From: Erodium maritimum
Taxonomy: Eukaryota > Streptophyta > Magnoliopsida > Geraniales > Geraniaceae
Direction: 5' to 3'
DNA: 64,000 nucleotides
NCBI GenBank assembly: GCA_963921825.1
Contig: OY997589.1
Span: 20,295,735 to 20,359,734, forward strand
Under the pieces are notes generated by a model. It saw only the letters and a list, made by a program, of their open reading frames with translations. It searched no databases and had not been told where the DNA came from. Positions 54,358 through 64,000 of the stretch are shown one piece after another; position 1 is the first letter of the stretch; each line of letters begins with the position of its first letter. The position numbers and the translations under genes are program-made.

Positions 54358-56050
54358 AAGCAAGATATTGTCACTGATTCTATGACCAAAGGCCGAGTAC
54401 ATGGCCGATGTAGAGGCAGCTAAGGGGGGGGGGGTATGTGGATTTGGAAATTCACGGTAGGGTTGGGTGTAATTAAAAACATGTCTAGCCCAATGAATCT
54501 ATTTTGCAACAACACAGGGGCCATTGTGCAAGCTAAAGAGCCCAGATCGCATAACAAATCTAAATATGTACTACGGCATTACCACATCACTAAAGATATT
54601 ATGAACAGAGGTGATGGGAAGATCACCTATATTGCGACTGATGATAACATAGCCAATCTATTGACTAAGGAACTTTCGCTACCAAATCATGTTAAACATG
54701 TAAATTCAATGGGAATAGATTGGAATTTAGATTAGAACTCAGGCAAGTGGGAGATTGTTAGTCTTGAAGCTCGTAGCTCAACCGTAAATCTCCAAATGTA
54801 TATATCATCGTTTGCAATAAAAATAAAGCGGTTTTATATTACTTATGTGTTTGAGTAATATATCGATGTGTGTTCTAATCTATGCCCACCATGTGAATAG
54901 AGTCATAGATCAAGATATATCACACTCGATGGCTCCTTAGTCGAAAAAGCTTCGCTAGAAGTGACTAGTATGAAAGATGACTTTTTATGGCTTACGTTCT
55001 ATTAGTCATTGGAATGGGATTCAGAAGTCTAATCATAGATATCATGTGGGAGATGATATAGGATGACCCGGCCTAAATATGTGTCATTGATCAAGTCATG
55101 AACATATTTAGTGTCGTAGGTTGTCATGTATCCTTAGACCAAGGAGTCTTTGTGATTGGTATGCAGTAAACAACTAAGTTTGACTTGAGCCCAACGTTTC
55201 CCGTGACAGAGCTTCCATAACGGCTAGGATTGACTTGGGGACGGACTGCATGAGTGACACGAAAGAAGACTGAGGGATTTATCCCTCGTACTACGGTATG
55301 GGAATGATATCCGTTCACGGTCGCTCGATCGAGAGTGATTGAAGGAATAGAATGGTCATGCACAAGATATTAGGTATCATGTATTCAGTCATCTCACATG
55401 TCAATGAACGGTGATTGAGAATAATAAGGATGACGGCTCTCTACCTTGTCTCAAACATGATATCTAGAGATAAAAGGATAATGACAGGGACGACATAAGG
55501 GTTAGAATCGATAAGGGTCGATTCGTTATGCAGTGTCAGGAAAAACTAAAGTCTCGTTAGTTGACACTCATGTATGATCAAGTAAAATGGGATTTTACGT
55601 TGATCTACAGACATGGATAAACCTAAGGGTCACACCGGAAGATGAAACTCATTAACACACTGATGGATAAAGGCAAAGCGGGAAATTGACACGGGACATG
55701 ACCAAAACTAGGTTTTGGGTCATATGCCCGTAATTGATTAGAACATTACAGATCGAGACAAGACTTGGAGTCTTGGAAACGATCTTGTCGGATAATATTG
55801 GACATATCCGAAGTGAAAGGCGTTGGAGACGATAAGAGCGTCACGGGACCTCGATAGGAGTGTTCGTGATCCCCACCCACGAGGCCCAATGAGCGACCCA
55901 ATTCTCCAAGATTGGTAAGGAACTATGAATTGGTTTATTCTCCAAGTCATCCATCCTTCCTTGGTGTTTTGTTCTTCTACTTGGTGTTCTTGAATAAGAT
56001 TGGTAGAACTATGAATTGGTTTATTCTCTTGTGTTTGTAACTTTGGTAGT
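54358..56050 (+). mobile_element. Ty1/copia 3' end: RNase H tail, polypurine tract, LTR
   Basis: The 99-codon stretch 54436-54735 has the copia RNase H C-terminal pattern (FCNNTGAIVQAKEPRSHNKSKY, HYHITKDIMNRG, IATDDNIANLLTKELS) with its natural stop. A polypurine tract aagtgggaga (54745-54754) and the LTR start TGTTAGTCTTGAAG (54756) follow at once. The LTR probably runs to about 56050, but its end is not clear. Everything 5' of the RNase H tail is missing. A fossil with several breaks. A G9 run at 54423-54433 marks its junction region with the LINE. Confidence 0.7.
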
Positions 56051-56769
56051 ATTTTTTGGCATGGTCTCGTGAGTATATTATGATTCCGTTGGATTTTTGT
56101 ACTTCCTATTCTCTACCTCGAGACCCAACTTGGACGGTCTAAGAGAAGAGGTGTAGAAGAGAAGATGTGTGAATTTTGTATATGGTGACAGTCTATATAT
56201 AAGAAATTTAAGGATTTTTAAAATTTTGGCGTCGACATGTCGTGCTCCGCCATTAGACCGGTGACTAGCTGTTAGGCATGTGCCGTTAAGTCCCATCATT
56301 GCAGGATCTGTCGGCAAGGCCTGCTGCAACGTCTCCTGCGTCGAGGACTCGCTGCAGGAGGCGTTGCAGGCACTACAACGAGCCGCCTACGACGACCCTA
56401 CAACGCCCCACTGCAAGTACTCTTATGATTGTGTTTCAATGCCAGTTGGGCCTTCTATCCGCTAATGCACTTACCATTGTGATTACTAATTAGGATTACG
56501 AGCTCCGAAGATATTTAATAAAATCTAGTTATTCAAGTCGATTGATTCCTTTTCGACATGGAGATGTGCAACATTGAGTTCATAAGTAGATTTAGCAATC
56601 TGAATAAAAGTTCAGAAAAAAAAGGAGTGATCTACATAGCAAGAATTACAAGTAGAGGTTGCCTAAGTCTGCAAGAAAGCCTAAAAGCTTATACAACAAA
56701 CAAATGAGTTTCTTCCTAGCCTTGGTCAGTGGTTGTTCAAGTTGCAATCTCATTCCTGAGTCCAGACTT
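56051..56769. other. Spacer before the WDR5 gene
   Basis: Contains a short GC-rich block at 56290-56400 with ctgcaggaggcgttgcagg-type palindromic phrases and no recognisable gene. 56750-56769 is the out-of-frame leftover of the WDR5 C terminus. The rest is AT-rich 3' flank, probably including the WDR5 3' untranslated region. Confidence 0.35.
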
Positions 56770-60283
<3,514 letters not shown>

Positions 60284-63200
60284 TCAAGGATGTTGATTGC
60301 CAGGCCAAGAGCTTCGCCGACCAACCCAATTCTCACTGCCCCCACGCATCAAATAGGCCGAAGGGGAATGATCATGGGACATTAAGTAATAGGAGCTATG
60401 GTGCTCTTCCCTGCATAAAGTATGGGATGAATACAGACCCCCAGATGAAGACCTGGGAGTGAGGCTCTGATGGTGTTCAGACACAATGGATGATCTAGAG
60501 TAGGACTGGCTAATATAAGGAACGTATCCATAGGGAGTGCATTTCCCATTAGATGAATTTGTTGATTTCCGTGTATCCAAAAGTGGCTGCCTCAGCGGAG
60601 GTGCTATCATCAAGTCATCAATTGTTATTCCCTGCTTGGCAGCATGGGCCAATATCTGTTTTTCATCGAGTCCTAATCCCATGAGCAAGTTCCAGAGGTT
60701 TCTTTGTGCTTCCACTTGATTGTGAATGACTTGATCCCTCATTGCCATTTCAAACTGAAGCTCACTGTTAGCCATTCCCTACATTAGTCCAAGGACAACA
60801 TTTAGACAGGATAAGCTTTATATGAACATATAAACCTCCACTAAGAATCTAATCATCAGGGGCCTTTTTCATTATCATTTAAGCCTACTCACCAGGAGCC
60901 TGTATTGACTAAGAATGTGCAAGTATGTTTTGTTCCCATTCACACCAATGGCTTTATCAATCATGCCTTGAAGTTGCCATCGTTGTTTCTCATTTGCTTC
61001 GATTTCCTGCAACAATGAAACTAGTGTCAGTTAGAGGGCTAACACATATCCTAATGCATTGCGCAGCATTACTAGCATGGGTAACACCTTTTGATAATTG
61101 ACACCAGCTTCATCGTTGTCACGAATGTTATCAAGAACGACTTGCCGCCTAGCTCCCAAAGCTTCTACAACTGCTCCATCTTTCCCAATGGCCTAGAGCA
61201 GGAAACAATCAGTAACCAGTTATATACTGTATTTTATTTTGAGAAGAACCAGACATAACCTTACCCAGCGAAAGAGAACAAAAAAGTTTTCCTTCCAGTT
61301 TTAGCATAATTGCTTACATTTAATTTTATTATTGGTTTCCAGAATGCTATTTTTGTAAGCTACTATCTACCCTGATGAATTGGATTAAATGCAAGAGAAT
61401 ACATTATCACCCAGCCAAGGATGCACAAATACACACAAACCTAATACCTCCTCCTAAAGAAGAAAAACAAAAGCGGCCAGTGCGCAATGCCCTTAATTAA
61501 TGAACAGAAAAGAAAGAGGAGTATATAATAATATCTAACCTGTTGTTTAGCAATGGCATCATCAAGATGCTGGAGTTCGGTACGATTACGAAGGTTAGTT
61601 TCCTCAAGCTCAAATAATGCTTTCTGTAAGTTTATCCGTTCCTGAACATTTTCACTAATTTCATGGCTCAACGTATTCAAGCAAGACAGCTCATCATCTG
61701 CTGCTTTTTCTGCGGGTTTGACACTTAACTGTGATTCTTTATCAGCTAATTCTTTTTTTAACCGGCATACTTCAATCTGCACAATCATGCAAGTCAACTT
61801 CCAACAGATAGGGCCTGCTAGATGCTAAAAGAAAGACAAACATAAATTGAACAGCTTACTTGAAGATTGTCAATCATCCGTTGGTAGTCCGATACATGAG
61901 TATCAACTGTCCCAATGTTTTTCTGGGAAAAGAAGCATAGTCAAAAGATGAAGGAAATGAAAAATTAACCTTATTGTATACCAATGGCTGCTAAGAAAAG
62001 CAAATGAAATTTTGGTACAAATTACGAAAGAAGATGCATAAAATTATAGCACTATGCCACGAAGTCCAAAAGGACTACCATTAAAAAATAGGAAGCATCA
62101 AGGTAACCCTCTAGAGAATCATATTATGCATTGTTATAATATAACCTCACCTGGATGTGTGTCTTTATTTCCTTAGCTCGGTCTGCATATTTCAATGTAT
62201 TCACAGTGTGCTGATATTGACTATTCCCAGGTGATATTGCAGCAACCATGACTGTTTGAGAATTTCCACTTAGACCATCTTTAAGTATTCTTGTCAGTTT
62301 GCTGATGAAAAAAAAATGGCATAAGCTACATCATCAGGACACGTTATTTTTAGACTTGGCAAGATATGGACAAAATATACCAGATCCCCACCCTCCTGAC
62401 ATCCTCACATAGGAAAGTAATGAGCTATACATACCTATTACGGTAAGGAACATAAGCAAGGCCCTTCTTATGTTGTTTCCCCAGAGCATTGATGCAATTT
62501 GCTAAAGCAAGAAGCGAACGGTTTATGTTAGCTCCATCTCTTAGCTTTTGGCCTATACTGTTCGTTTCAGAAGCTCGTTCACTGCCAGCAAGGTCCACTA
62601 GTGCAAGCTTTCCTTGCATGACCTGATTTCTATACTTGTTTTTCTGTTTTCTTTTAACCGTAATTTCCAGAACTGCATGTGATCTGATTGCATGGATATA
62701 TCATTTTTATGAGAGCGTGTAAGAATGAGATGATGAGAACCAACTCAAGATCTAAGCAAAAGAAACTTCCACATATATGAATCAAGAAGGGTATATATTA
62801 AACTTCATCATTGACAAGATAATACTGAATGGGCAAGAAGCTTTCTTCAAACAAAATTGCAAGTATGAACCTTGTGTGGTATGGGAACTTTCATTTCCCC
62901 TTTATGTTTTTTAAATATATTTTTCCCACAAAAAACAAAGGAGCTTATTGGTGGTAACAAATAACAATGAAAAGGTTTATAAAGGGGCACATGAATCTTA
63001 TAGATAAAGGAGTTCCTGAACAGCTTTCCCCTTGTAAAACTAATTAAAACAAACGCAATACCCAGTACATAGAAATGGTTTCTCCAAAAACAGATCCATA
63101 GTAATTTAAAAACTAATCTATAGTGCACACTCAGTACTTACCGTGAGGATGTTGCATTGGCCTCTGTACTGTCCGTTTTCCGTCGACTGTTCCCTAGATT

Positions 63201-64000
63201 TAGAAGTTCAAGTATCTTATTGGCAGAGTGAACCTATATTACAACCAAAATGTCATCAGAAGCTGATAGTTATCCCGAACATAGAACACAACTAACAAAA
63301 CTATGGCTCGAGACTGGGAAAGATCTGCTATGGCAACTACTTGAATAGAACTTTTGAGATTCAAACTTTTCATTTTTCAAGATAAACAAGTCTCAAACTA
63401 TATTTAGATAAGGCAATAATTTCGACAGTTATATTCATATAACAAAATGAACCTTGATACTCCGGAGCCCAGCAACAATTATTCCTTGTACAGGATCCTC
63501 TCTTAGTTCCAAATGACCTGATGATTTTTCAAGCAAATCATAAATGACCTGTCCACGTTGAAAATTATTTGTCAACAACTTTATACTAATTAAAACTAAT
63601 TTGATATCTTAACAAATAAATAAAAGCAAACATACTTCATTGTAGACTTCCAGGTAGGAACAAGTGACTTCAAACTTATCCGAACTATCATCCTTTTCAA
63701 TAAGATTAAAAATTGTATGCAAACTGAGAACCATCAACCCAGGATCTTCTTTAGTCCCAACCATAGTATAAGTTTTACCACTGCAGAGACACCACGTATC
63801 AGAATGCAACAAGACCTCAACCTCTAATAAAATTCAGCTGATCTTGTACAAGGGGTAGGAAACACGCTCGGAAACAGAATCTCAAGTAGTATAGTTGGTA
63901 CCTTCCTGTTGAACCATAAGCAAAAACAGTTGCATTGAGACCCTGAACAACGCCAGAGATCGTGGAAGATATGCATCTATTGTAGACATCCTGGAGACAA
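60284..64000 (-). CDS. KIN8B-like: Kinesin-8 motor protein (KIN8B-like), 5' end outside the window
   Basis: Eleven exons on the minus strand, all with GT-AG borders: 64000-63902, 63780-63636, 63548-63453, 63233-63142, 62683-62435, 62301-62151, 61922-61860, 61776-61540, 61192-61088, 61006-60893 and 60778-60284, with the stop at 60284-60286. Motor motifs: P loop GSTGSGKTYTM (split by the first intron), switch I NATSSRSHAV, switch [13 protein letters not shown], and [19 protein letters not shown]. The motor ends at [13 protein letters not shown], followed by coiled coils ([26 protein letters not shown]) and a Ser-rich tail. Kinesin-8 proteins walk to microtubule plus ends and regulate their length; Arabidopsis KIN8B is the nearest relative I recall. 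Only the first part of the motor lies beyond 64000. No break seen. Confidence 0.92.

Overview
This is nuclear DNA of a flowering plant, almost certainly a eudicot with a repeat-rich genome. Plant-type LTR retrotransposons primed by initiator-methionine tRNA, CACTA and Mutator-like DNA transposons, and plant LINEs with a DUF4283/CCHC ORF1 or a zf-RVT domain fill about 56 kb. Two host genes with GT-AG introns sit at the right edge. No rRNA, CRISPR or bacterial signal is present. No species is claimed.

Layout. 1-1519: minus-strand Ty1/copia fossil with a 154-bp LTR. 1520-2205: unrecognised ORFs. 2206-19285: decayed CACTA transposon (minus strand) split by an 11.7-kb gag-only Ty3-type LTR element (3145-14827) and by a solo LTR of a related family (16502-19028). 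19579-20368: retroposed insert bounded by an 18-bp target duplication. 20590-24216: LINE that lost its reverse transcriptase core. 24701-25680: second LINE relic. 25978-27966: non-autonomous CACTA carrying a nested MITE and a tRNA-like segment. 28214-35269: rearranged second gag-only LTR element with a long gag ORF and a 912-bp near-identical direct repeat. 35270-36475: copia 3' end. 36950-38970 and 43730-45750: two LINE-type copies with ORF1 but no visible ORF2. 41582-42941 and 43269-46548: two copies of a long-inverted-repeat element full of gataaaa-type repeats. 47505-50950: LINE split by a 1.8-kb Mutator-like element with 9-bp target duplication. 51830-52490: decayed ORF with its own TATA box. 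53050-54350: LINE reverse transcriptase fragment. 54358-56050: copia RNase H end plus LTR.

Host genes, both on the minus strand. 56770-59464 is a WDR5-type WD40 gene (COMPASS/H3K4 methylation scaffold) in two exons whose last blade is cut short by a deletion of about 40 codons. 60284-64000 is the 3' two-thirds of a kinesin-8 gene (KIN8B-like), at least eleven exons, running off the window. From memory, these two are also direct neighbours in Arabidopsis (At3g49660 and At3g49650), so the pair looks like conserved microsynteny next to a transposon-filled block.

The genes do not form a pathway. The window is best read as one conserved gene pair at the edge of a nested-transposon island in which successive insertions can be ordered by their target duplications.
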